This document shows, piece after piece, positions 13,621 to 21,252 of a DNA stretch of 25,226 nt. The notes beneath the pieces were generated by a model. It was not told where the DNA came from and searched no databases. It saw only the letters and a list, made by a program, of their open reading frames with translations. Origin of the DNA: Aliitabrizicola sp031408575 (GTDB lineage Bacteria > Pseudomonadota > Alphaproteobacteria > Rhodobacterales > Rhodobacteraceae); NCBI GenBank assembly GCA_031408575.1, contig JANNWS010000169.1, positions 1 through 25,226 on the forward strand, read 5' to 3'. Numbering within the stretch: the first letter of the stretch is position 1; the number at the start of each line of letters is the position of its first letter. A program made the position numbers and the translations under genes.

Positions 13621-15879
13621 TCAGCGCGTCATTCGGCGGGCTTCGGCCAGATAATAGCTGCTGTCGGTGATCGCGAACTGGCCTCGCTTGACCTTTTCAA
13701 TCTTGCCCTGCCGCAAAAGCTGACCAAAGCTGCGCATGCTGTCTTCACGGTTCATGTCGTTGTCTTCGGTGACGGCGGCGACATGGCGCATCAGGTGGGG
13801 GCGCGTAAAATGCGGGCGCCCCTCGATGCAGGCGGTATAGGCAGCGGCAGCTTCCAGCAGATCGGGCAGATCGACCGCCCCCAGGCGATCAGCAAATTCG
13901 ATGAAGTTCTTTGACGAGGCGAAGATGTTTTCCGCCTCAGGCTGATTCTGAGCATCGACAACGTCATCCGCATCGGCTTCTTCTTCGAAGGCCAGATTTC
14001 CGGCGGTGACACGGCGCGGCATGACGCGCGACATGGCGGCTGCGGCGGGCCGGTCGATACGCTGTTCCGACACCAGAACCAAAGGCGCGGGCCGTTCGGC
14101 TGGCGCAGCATCTGTCGAGCGGCGCGGCCGCACCACACGGGCCAGGTCGGCACGGTAGCGGTCAAGGCGCGATGCCTCGCCGTTTTCGGAGGGTGCGCCG
14201 GGCGAGCGGAGTTCAGCCACGGTAGCTGCGACGGCCGCTTTCAGATGGGCCAGCGTCGACATGCGGCGGCGATTTTCCGGGCCGTCCATCTCGGTGTTGG
14301 TCTGCCGCAGCAGGCGGGTCACGTCTTCGTCGCCCTTGGAGTTTTCAAGGATCGTGCGGCCTTCGCGTTCGGCATGGCGCGTCGCCTCGGCGTCGATTTC
14401 GACGGCGGCGAGTTCGCGTTGCAGGTCGTCCTCGGCCTCTGGTGTGAGGGGGGCCACGACGGGTGCGTCGGGGCGGCGGACCTTGATGACGCGGGCGCGG
14501 GCGCGGCGCAGCTTTTCGGCAGCTGGCGACGGATCGGCCTGAAGTGCGCCCTCGTCGGCAATCGGTGCGTTCATTTCAGGATCGGCTGGCCATGTTGCAG
14601 TCGCCGCGTCGGGCAGGTCGGCGTCGTCGTCAAACGCTTCCTCTGCATCCTGATCGTCTTCGGCGGCGTCCCATGCGATCTGTACGGCGACCGGTTCGTC
14701 GTCAAACTCTTCGGTGTCGTCATCCCATGCGGGCATGGCGGTGGCAGCGCCGGCGGCATCGTGCTGCAAGTCGTCGACCTCCGCAAACGCCTCGGGCCGG
14801 GGGGCGGCTTCGGCAGCGGACAGGCCGGCAAGGAAGTCGCCCAGGTCTGCATCCGCCGCGCTGTCCGGGGCGGGGGCATCAGCGGGTTCTGCGGTGGAAA
14901 GGGCCGCGATGAGGTCTGCATCATCGGCTTCGGCCGCTGCCTCGGGCAAGTCTTCTGCTGTCAGGGCCGGCGTGGCTTCCGGCAGATCATCGGATTCGAA
15001 CATCTCGACGGGGGCGGTGTCAGACGAGGGGCTGGCCCAGTGTGCGGTCAGGTCGGCGGCAAAGTTTTGCGGTTCCGCATTCGGCAAGGCACCGGCGATG
15101 ATCGCCAGAGTGGCCGCGTCAAAATAAGCAGTCTCTGACGCAGGCATGTCGTCGTCATCGAACACCTCGTCTTGGTCGGCTTCGGTCTGGGTCAGTTCGG
15201 CGCCAGCATCGGCTTCTTCGACGGCGTCGATGGCCTGCCATTCAACGTGAATGTCAACGACGGGCGTTTCGGCGGTTGCCAGTTCGGCCATTTCAGGTTC
15301 TGCGGCTTCCGGTTCGCTCGCGTCCTGCATGACGGCGTCTTGCGCGACGACTTCCGGTTCCAGTACGGCTTCGGGCATCGCGGGGACGGGTTCGGCTTCG
15401 GCAAAGGAAACGGTCGTCAGGATCGGCGCGGCATGCTCATCCTCGATAAAGACGGCTTCCTCGACCAGAAGAGCCGCGACGGGGACTGCGACCGGCACTG
15501 CGGCCCGCGACACTGCGGCGCGGATGCGCTGCAGTTTTGCCGCGACGCTTTCCTCGGACAACAGGGCCGTGGCACCGGGTTGCGGGGCCTTGGGCGGCTG
15601 CGGAGCGGTGGGGGTGGGCGCAAGATCGGCGGCGCGCAGGATGACGCCGTTGTCTTGCACCTTGGCCTCGACCCGGCGCTGCACCTCGCGCTCGGCGATG
15701 CGGTGAAGCATGGCGGCATCGGGCGTGGGGGGTTCGGCCCCGAAGTAGCGGTCATCCGCGGCGAGATCGCGGAAATACTCCGCAATTGCCTTCATCGTGT
15801 TGAATGGCTCGTCGAACCCCTCCAAAGTGCACGAGAAGGTTCCGTAGCTTACCGTAAGGATCTTACTCGCACCGATCAT
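13621..15879 (-). CDS. Large acidic protein of unknown function, conserved ends
   Basis: This 752-residue protein has three visible parts. Residues 1 to about 82 look folded (MIGASKILTVSYGTFSCTLE and a segment with EYFRDLAADDRYFGAE). Residues about 83-470 are very rich in Ala, Asp, Glu and Pro with little secondary-structure pattern, so probably disordered and strongly acidic. From about 470 charged helical stretches appear (KLRRARARVIKVRRPDAP, ENRRRMSTLAHLKAAVAAT). The last ~97 residues look folded and end in RSFGQLLRQGKIEKVKRGQF, which resembles a winged-helix. No signal peptide or membrane segment is seen. I recall proteins with this N-terminus across Rhodobacterales, sometimes labelled CheA, but no CheA kinase or phosphotransfer domain is present. 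Function unknown. The ATG at 15879 has a weak ribosome-binding site. It is divergent from the thiamine diphosphokinase gene and stands alone. Confidence 0.85.
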   Translation of the reverse strand: MIGASKILTVSYGTFSCTLEGFDEPFNTMKAIAEYFRDLAADDRYFGAEPPTPDAAMLHRIAEREVQRRVEAKVQDNGVILRAADLAPTPTAPQPPKAPQPGATALLSEESVAAKLQRIRAAVSRAAVPVAVPVAALLVEEAVFIEDEHAAPILTTVSFAEAEPVPAMPEAVLEPEVVAQDAVMQDASEPEAAEPEMAELATAETPVVDIHVEWQAIDAVEEADAGAELTQTEADQDEVFDDDDMPASETAYFDAATLAIIAGALPNAEPQNFAADLTAHWASPSSDTAPVEMFESDDLPEATPALTAEDLPEAAAEADDADLIAALSTAEPADAPAPDSAADADLGDFLAGLSAAEAAPRPEAFAEVDDLQHDAAGAATAMPAWDDDTEEFDDEPVAVQIAWDAAEDDQDAEEAFDDDADLPDAATATWPADPEMNAPIADEGALQADPSPAAEKLRRARARVIKVRRPDAPVVAPLTPEAEDDLQRELAAVEIDAEATRHAEREGRTILENSKGDEDVTRLLRQTNTEMDGPENRRRMSTLAHLKAAVAATVAELRSPGAPSENGEASRLDRYRADLARVVRPRRSTDAAPAERPAPLVLVSEQRIDRPAAAAMSRVMPRRVTAGNLAFEEEADADDVVDAQNQPEAENIFASSKNFIEFADRLGAVDLPDLLEAAAAYTACIEGRPHFTRPHLMRHVAAVTEDNDMNREDSMRSFGQLLRQGKIEKVKRGQFAITDSSYYLAEARRMTR

Positions 15880-16021
15880 TGGATGCCCGCTTTCTGCTCT
15901 TATCCAGTTAAGGCACGTATCTGCCCGGTCTTGTTCAATTCAATGGACAGATGGGGGTAATTTGAAGGACTGATTATGGCCTCGGACCAGGGGAACTGCC
16001 TTAATTGAGAACAGTATCGGC

Positions 16022-16735
16022 ATGAATGCACGGATTGTCGATTCAAGTGATGGTGTCACACTGGTGGGTGGAGGGCCGTTCGGGGGCCGTATATTGAAAA
16101 TGGCGCTACGCCGCGCACCAATTCTGGTCGCCGCGGATGGTGGGGCAGACCGCGCGCTTGCGGCAGGATATTTGCCGCAGGCGGTGATCGGGGATTTTGA
16201 TTCGCTGTCGAATCAGGGGCGGGCCGCCATACCGGTGGTGCGCCAGCATGTGATCGCCGAGCAGGACACCACCGATTTCGACAAGGCGCTGCGGTCAGTG
16301 CGCGCGCCTTTCGTGCTGGGGTTGGGGTTTGCGGGGGCGCGGATCGACCACGGGCTTGCGGTGTTCAACGCGCTGCTGCGCCATCCCCATCAGCGCTGCA
16401 TCATTCTGGGGCCGCAGGATGCGGTGTTCCTTTGCCCGCCCGAGATCACCTTGCGGATGCGGGTGGGGGACCGGTTGTCGCTGTTTCCGATGGGGGCGGT
16501 TTCGGGCAAAAGCCGGGGGCTGCGCTGGCCGGTTGCGGGTTTGCGGTTTGCGCCCGACGGGGTGATCGGCACGTCGAACGAGGTCAGCATGCCAGAGGTG
16601 CGGTTATCGTTTGAGGCGGCGCGCATGCTGGTGATCGTGCCGCGCGGGCGGCTGGACGCGGTGCTCAGCGCACTGGTGCCGCAGTGGCGCCTGCCGCGCG
16701 GCGGTGACGGGCCACCATCCGTTCGCGGTGGATGA
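16022..16735 (+). CDS. thiN: Thiamine diphosphokinase
   Basis: This enzyme transfers a diphosphate from ATP to thiamine, making the cofactor thiamine diphosphate. The 237-residue protein has the family motifs in order: ADGGADR (38-44), GDFDS (57-61), the substrate-binding DTTDFDKAL (82-90), GARIDH (105-110) and GTSNE in the C-terminal beta domain. ATG 16022 is accepted as start because the conserved core follows at normal distance, although the ribosome-binding site is weak. I looked for a thiamine riboswitch in the 142-bp upstream region and saw none. The last 71 bp overlap, on the opposite strand, the end of the GFA-EamA gene. Confidence 0.93.
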   Translation: MNARIVDSSDGVTLVGGGPFGGRILKMALRRAPILVAADGGADRALAAGYLPQAVIGDFDSLSNQGRAAIPVVRQHVIAEQDTTDFDKALRSVRAPFVLGLGFAGARIDHGLAVFNALLRHPHQRCIILGPQDAVFLCPPEITLRMRVGDRLSLFPMGAVSGKSRGLRWPVAGLRFAPDGVIGTSNEVSMPEVRLSFEAARMLVIVPRGRLDAVLSALVPQWRLPRGGDGPPSVRGG

Positions 16736-18050
16736 TGTAAAGCCCCGAGGATACGATGGTCGCGATGCCGGCCCATGTCATTGCATTCGGGAAATCGTTA
16801 AACACGGCATAACCCAGCGCCACGGCAGCCACGATTTCAAGATAGTGCAGCGGGGCCAGCGTGGCGGCGGGGGCGAATTTCAGCGCATAGGTCATGATAA
16901 TGTGGCTGACAGCGGCACATCCGCCGACGCCAAACAGCCACAGCCAGGCGATGCCCTGCGGCATCACAGGATCAAGTGACACAATGCCCGAGCCATTGAA
17001 CGCCCACATCAGCGGCACGCAGACAAGCGATCCGGCGATCGAAGTATGCAGTTGCATCGTGACCGGGTGCATCGCACTGGTCAGTTGCCGGGTGAGCAGC
17101 ATGTAGAAGGCAAAGAAGAACGCCGTTCCCAGTGGAAAGAGCGCCACCGTGCCAAAAACGGCCAGCGACGGCTGGATCACCAGAAGTGCGCCGCCGAAAC
17201 CCACCACACTGGCCGCGATGCGGCGGGGGCCGACCTCGTCCCCAAAGATCAGACGGCCGAGGATCAGCAGGATGAACGGCTCGACAAAGGCGATGACCAG
17301 CGCATCGGCGACCGGCATCACCCGCAGGGCCGCAACAAAGCAGTAGGTCGACAGGATCAGGAACACCGCCCGCAGACCGATCAGCACCGCAGTGTGGCGC
17401 GACATGTGCCAGCCAAGGCCCATCACCAGTGCCACCGGCAGCATCAGGGTGCCCTGCACAACAAAGCGCGCCGTGGTGATCTGACCGACCGGGATCGTCG
17501 CCGCCGCCAGCTTGGACGCCACGTCCAGCAAGGGGGCCAGCACGCAGAAGGCAAGCATTAGCACGACGCCGGGCAAGATGCGATCCGGGGTCATGCGGGC
17601 GGCAAGCCGGGGTGGCGCGGGGACGTAAAGCGGGGCATGCCGGGCCGGTACGTCGGTGTCATGGGTGCAAAGACCGTCGGGCAGGGTCAGCCAGTGATGT
17701 TTACGCGCAGTATAGTAAAACGCACCGGGCGGGGGGAAATCCGCATCAACGAAGGTTCCCGCGCGCAGGCCGATGGTGCCGGGAACGGCGTCCATGGTGA
17801 ACCACATCGGGCTGCCGCAGGTGGCGCAGCGATGGGCGGTCTGGCTGCGGCTTGAGGCGAAGGTGTGGGTGTAGCCCTGGGTCTGGCCTTCAGTTGCAAC
17901 AGCACTTTCGGGAAAGAACGCGTTGTAGCCAAAGGCGGAGCCGCTTTCCAGCTGGCAGTCATGGCAGGCGCAGGCGGTGACCAACACCGGTTCGGCGGTG
18001 GTGGTGGCGTGGCACGCCCCGCACAGGCAGGTGGCGTGACGTGTCAGCAA
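16665..18050 (-). CDS. GFA-domain / EamA (DMT) transporter fusion in one open frame
   Basis: One uninterrupted 461-residue frame joins two families. Residues 1 to about 130 are a glutathione-dependent formaldehyde-activating (GFA/CENP-V) type zinc domain with its cysteine pattern: Cys8-x-Cys10, Cys27-x-Cys29-x-x-Cys32 and Cys75-x-x-Cys78. A proline-rich linker follows. From Met153 there is a 309-residue EamA/DMT exporter-type protein with about ten membrane segments, starting MTPDRILPGVVLML, which looks like a normal transporter N-terminus. The GFA start is TTG 18050, overlapping the sdaA stop; later starts would remove the first zinc cysteines. No ribosome-binding site precedes Met153 (17594), which favours a real fusion, but two separately initiated proteins cannot be excluded. 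The gene follows sdaA and converges on the thiamine diphosphokinase gene, overlapping it by 71 bp. Transport substrate unknown. Confidence 0.75.
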   Translation of the reverse strand: MLTRHATCLCGACHATTTAEPVLVTACACHDCQLESGSAFGYNAFFPESAVATEGQTQGYTHTFASSRSQTAHRCATCGSPMWFTMDAVPGTIGLRAGTFVDADFPPPGAFYYTARKHHWLTLPDGLCTHDTDVPARHAPLYVPAPPRLAARMTPDRILPGVVLMLAFCVLAPLLDVASKLAAATIPVGQITTARFVVQGTLMLPVALVMGLGWHMSRHTAVLIGLRAVFLILSTYCFVAALRVMPVADALVIAFVEPFILLILGRLIFGDEVGPRRIAASVVGFGGALLVIQPSLAVFGTVALFPLGTAFFFAFYMLLTRQLTSAMHPVTMQLHTSIAGSLVCVPLMWAFNGSGIVSLDPVMPQGIAWLWLFGVGGCAAVSHIIMTYALKFAPAATLAPLHYLEIVAAVALGYAVFNDFPNAMTWAGIATIVSSGLYIIHRERMVARHRRAAGATAAPVR

Positions 18051-19423
18051 TTCGGCACGTTGACGGCAAGGCCGCCGAGCGAGGTTTCCTTGTATTTCTC
18101 GTGCATGTCGCGCCCGGTTTGGCGCATCGTCTCGATACAGACATCAAGGCTGACAAGGTGGATGCCATCACCGCGCAGGGCGAGGCTGGCCGCAGACACC
18201 GCCTTGATCGCACCAAGGCCGTTCCTTTCGATACACGGCACCTGTACCAGACCGCGCACCGGATCGCAGGTCATGCCAAGGTGATGCTCAAGTGCGATCT
18301 CGGCGGCGTTTTCGATCTGTTCGGGGGTGCCGCCCAGAACGGCGGCAAGCCCGGCTGCGGCCATAGCGGCGGCGCTGCCCACCTCGGCCTGACAGCCGCA
18401 TTCCGCCCCCGAGATCGACGCGTTGTGTTTGACCAGCCCGCCGACGGCGGCCGCAGTCAGCATGAATTCCCCGATGCGGCTGGGGGCTGCCCCCGGCACA
18501 TGATCCAGCCAATAGCGGATGACGGCGGGAACCACACCGGCAGCACCGTTGGTGGGCGCGGTCACGACCTGCCCGCCGGCTGCGTTTTCCTCGTTAACCG
18601 CCATCGCATAAAGGCTCATCCAGTCGTTGATGGTGTGGGGCGGGGTCATGTTCAGCCCCCGTTCGGCCATCAGCGCGTCATGGATGCCCTTGGCGCGGCG
18701 GCGCACCTTGAGGCCGCCTGGCAGGATGCCGTCGCGCGCAATGCCCCGGTCAATGCAGTCGGTCATGACCTGCCAGATCCGGGCGATGCCTGCGTCCAGC
18801 TCATGCGCCGGGCGGACGGTCAGCTCGTTCGTGCGCTTCATCTGGGCGATGCTGAGGCCAGACGCCTTGGCCATCGCCAGCATCTCTTCGGCCGTCTCGA
18901 ACGGGTAGGGGACGCCGGATTTCAGCTTTTTCTTCGCCTCGGACGCCTCGGCCATTTCAGTGGCGGACAGAACGAACCCGCCTCCGATGGAATAATAGGT
19001 TTCCAACAGGATCACGTCACCCTGCGCGTCGGTGGCGCGCAGGATCATGCCGTTGGCATGGCCGGGCAGGGCGGGGCCATAGTCGAAGATCAGGTCGGTG
19101 GCAGGGTCGAAATGCAGCGGCGGCAGGCCGTCGGCATGAATGGTTTTCGTCTCGCGGATCGCCGCCAGCATGGTTTCGGCGCGTTCGGCGTCATAGGTTG
19201 CCGGCTCGAACCCCGCGAGGCCAAGGATCGTGGCCCGGTCGGTGGCGTGGCCGACACCGGTGAAGGCCAGCGACCCGTGCAGGCTGGCGCGCAGGCCCGT
19301 GGGCTGAAAGGGGCTGGCGCGCAGGGTGGCTAGAAAACGCGCGGCGGCGACCATCGGCCCCATCGTGTGCGACGACGACGGGCCGACACCGACCTTGAAC
19401 ATATCGAATACGGACAGAAACAT
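18044..19423 (-). CDS. sdaA: L-serine ammonia-lyase (iron-sulfur, single chain)
   Basis: This enzyme deaminates L-serine to pyruvate and ammonia with a [4Fe-4S] cluster. The 459-residue protein has the fused beta and alpha domains. SVFDMFKVGVGPSSSHTMGP (residues 4-23) is the characteristic N-terminal stretch, and TNGAAGVVPA (291-300) and KHNASISGAECGC are in the catalytic domain. Candidate cluster cysteines are Cys342 or Cys344, Cys386 and Cys397. The chain ends in Cys459, matching the family feature in which the terminal cysteine reaches into the active site and caps the cluster (described for the Legionella enzyme). The ATG at 19423 has AAAGG upstream. The gene sits 18 bp after the glutathione S-transferase gene, so the two are probably co-transcribed. 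Confidence 0.96.
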   Translation of the reverse strand: MFLSVFDMFKVGVGPSSSHTMGPMVAAARFLATLRASPFQPTGLRASLHGSLAFTGVGHATDRATILGLAGFEPATYDAERAETMLAAIRETKTIHADGLPPLHFDPATDLIFDYGPALPGHANGMILRATDAQGDVILLETYYSIGGGFVLSATEMAEASEAKKKLKSGVPYPFETAEEMLAMAKASGLSIAQMKRTNELTVRPAHELDAGIARIWQVMTDCIDRGIARDGILPGGLKVRRRAKGIHDALMAERGLNMTPPHTINDWMSLYAMAVNEENAAGGQVVTAPTNGAAGVVPAVIRYWLDHVPGAAPSRIGEFMLTAAAVGGLVKHNASISGAECGCQAEVGSAAAMAAAGLAAVLGGTPEQIENAAEIALEHHLGMTCDPVRGLVQVPCIERNGLGAIKAVSAASLALRGDGIHLVSLDVCIETMRQTGRDMHEKYKETSLGGLAVNVPNC

Positions 19424-19441
19424 GGGTGGCCTTTCGCGGTC

Positions 19442-20107
19442 TCAGGTGCCGGGCGCGGTAAAAATCGTCTCGCCCAGATTTTCGGCGGCGGCGGCGGCGC
19501 GGGCGGCGGGGCGGGTTTCGAGGGCCTTCAGGATGGCAAAGAGGGCCGGATAGTCTGCGCTGTCGAAATAGGTCGGATGGCCGGGACCATAGATCTTGAG
19601 CCAGCGCAGCAGCATCGCAACATAATAGCCAAAGATCGAGGGTTGGTCCGGGGAAAGCCACCCTGGATTGTCGTCGCGCACCATCGCATTCAGCAGGGTC
19701 AGGCTGGTGGCCATGCGCGCGCGGGCCAATTTGATGACGGCGGAAATGGCGGCATCCCCCGCCACGCGGTCCGGGTAGAACAGTTGCAGCAGGGCGGTGT
19801 GGACGTTGGTCGACGTGAAAAAATACCATTTCAGGAAAGCCGCCCGGTCCGGTGCCGTCACCGAAGGAGCGAGCGTGCCGTGCCGGTCGGCAAGATAAAG
19901 CAGGATAGCGGCGGTTTCGAACATCGGGCCGTCGGGGGTTTCCAGCGCCGGCACCAGACCGAGCGGCTGCATCTGGCGGAAGGCGGGGCTGTCATGCGCG
20001 CCTGCCGCGCGGTCGACGAATTTCGCGTCGAAGGGCTGGCCGAGTTCTTCCAGCACGAGGCGCACGGCCAGCGAGGAGGCGTCGGGGGTATAGTGCAGGA
20101 TATACAT
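19442..20107 (-). CDS. Glutathione S-transferase family protein
   Basis: This 221-residue protein has the N-terminal thioredoxin-like domain of cytosolic glutathione S-transferases (MYILHYTPDASSLAVRLVLEELG, cis-proline in GLVPALETPDG, and the glutathione-binding FETAAILLYLADRH near residues 60-76) followed by an all-helical C-terminal domain. The N-terminal Ser/Tyr region (YTPDASS) could supply the catalytic hydroxyl. The start is set at ATG 20107, where homology begins; an in-frame ATG five codons upstream is also possible. It is divergent from rpiA-gor, and gor encodes the enzyme that regenerates glutathione. Substrate unknown. Confidence 0.9.
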   Translation of the reverse strand: MYILHYTPDASSLAVRLVLEELGQPFDAKFVDRAAGAHDSPAFRQMQPLGLVPALETPDGPMFETAAILLYLADRHGTLAPSVTAPDRAAFLKWYFFTSTNVHTALLQLFYPDRVAGDAAISAVIKLARARMATSLTLLNAMVRDDNPGWLSPDQPSIFGYYVAMLLRWLKIYGPGHPTYFDSADYPALFAILKALETRPAARAAAAAENLGETIFTAPGT

Positions 20108-20458
20108 GCGTCGGGCCTCCATCTGGGTATAGTATCGTGCGGTAGTGGCCCGAAAGACAGGGTGAAAAGCGACAAGATGGGGCGTGAAACACCGCCCGTT
20201 GCGGTCGGGGGCAAGCAAAGCGCCCGGCGTGCAGGATCGGGGCCATGCCGGGGGATAAGGATTGCATGGATTTCCAACGGCGCTCCACACAACCGGGTGT
20301 GGCCAACACGCTGCCAGCCGCAGGCCGTGTGCCGTGTAATGTTGGCTGACGGGTATTGCCCGATCGACGGACCACTGACCCAGGGGTGCGTTGCGATTGC
20401 CCCTCGCCCGCAGCACCGCCTTTGCCTATAAGCGGTGCGGGACGACAAGGAGATCCGC
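20108..20458. other. 351-bp divergent region between the GST and rpiA genes
   Basis: No convincing gene is seen. It must hold both promoters: TATAAG at 20427-20432, 27 bp before the rpiA ATG, is a plausible -10, and TACTAT-like sequence lies just upstream of the GST start on the minus strand. GCCAACA (20302-20308) and TGTTGGC (20340-20346) are an inverted repeat of 7 bp with nested ACACG/CGTGT, a possible operator or leader fold. Confidence 0.4.
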
Positions 20459-21247
20459 ATGGCCGCCGAGCTTTCCCCGATCGACAAGGCAAAGTTCGTC
20501 GCCGCAAAGCGTGCGGTCGAGTTTGTGGAACCGGGAATGCGGCTGGGGCTTGGGACCGGATCGACGGCGGCCTGGATGGTGCGCTGTCTGGGTGAGCGGG
20601 TGCGGGATGAGGGGCTGCGGGTGACCGGTGTTCCAACCTCGCGCCGCACTGCCGAACTGGCACAGCAGATGGGCATTGCAGTGGCCAGCCTTGACGATGT
20701 GAAATGGCTGGATCTGACCATCGACGGCGCGGATGAGTTCGATCGCAACCTCAACCTGATCAAGGGCGGCGGGGCCGCGCTGTTGCAGGAAAAGATCGTG
20801 GCGACGGCCTCGGACCGCATGATCGTGATTGCCGATGCCGCCAAGGAAGTCGAGGCGCTTGGGGCATTTCCGCTGCCGGTTGAGATCATTCCCTTTGGCT
20901 GGCAGACCACCAAGGCGCTGATCGAGGAGATGCTGGTCAGCATGGACGTGCTGGGGCGCGACTGTACGTTGCGGATGAACGGGGATCGCCCGCTGATTAC
21001 CGATGAGGCGAATTACATCGTCGATCTGCATCTGAAGCGGATCGGCAACACGCGCCAGTTGGCACTGGTGCTGAACCAGATCCCGGGCGTGGTCGAGAAC
21101 GGGCTTTTCATCGACATCTGCGACGTGGTGGTGATCGGGCATGGCGACGGGCGGGTGGTGGTGCGCGATATCAACGAGGGCACCGAGCACGAGGACCGGG
21201 TGATCTTTGCATCGCAGGACAACATCTTTCTTGAGGCGGAGGACTGA
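20459..21247 (+). CDS. rpiA: Ribose-5-phosphate isomerase A
   Basis: RpiA interconverts ribose 5-phosphate and ribulose 5-phosphate in the pentose phosphate pathway and Calvin cycle. The 262-residue protein has the family motifs LGLGTGST (29-36), TIDGADEFD (87-95, with the catalytic acidic residues) and the phosphate-binding KGGGAALLQEKI (102-113). It is longer than the ~220 residues of E. coli RpiA, as in other alphaproteobacteria. ATG 20459 was chosen for the AAGGAG six bases before it and the normal distance to the first motif. Only 5 bp separate it from gor, so the two are one operon. Confidence 0.97.
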   Translation: MAAELSPIDKAKFVAAKRAVEFVEPGMRLGLGTGSTAAWMVRCLGERVRDEGLRVTGVPTSRRTAELAQQMGIAVASLDDVKWLDLTIDGADEFDRNLNLIKGGGAALLQEKIVATASDRMIVIADAAKEVEALGAFPLPVEIIPFGWQTTKALIEEMLVSMDVLGRDCTLRMNGDRPLITDEANYIVDLHLKRIGNTRQLALVLNQIPGVVENGLFIDICDVVVIGHGDGRVVVRDINEGTEHEDRVIFASQDNIFLEAED

Positions 21248-21252
21248 TCGGC

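Noticed and set aside
13621..15879. Chemotaxis kinase CheA
   Set aside because: No histidine phosphotransfer domain, kinase ATP-binding boxes or CheW-like domain is visible, and no chemotaxis genes are nearby.
15880..16021. Thiamine (TPP) riboswitch before the thiamine diphosphokinase gene
   Set aside because: I found no conserved riboswitch core in the 142 bp. An 8-bp inverted repeat (TTAAGGCA at 15908, TGCCTTAA at 15997) is too widely spaced to call.
18041..19333. 430-codon plus-strand open frame opposite sdaA
   Set aside because: It is antisense to a complete serine ammonia-lyase with all expected motifs. The His/Arg/Gly-rich product looks like a shadow frame.
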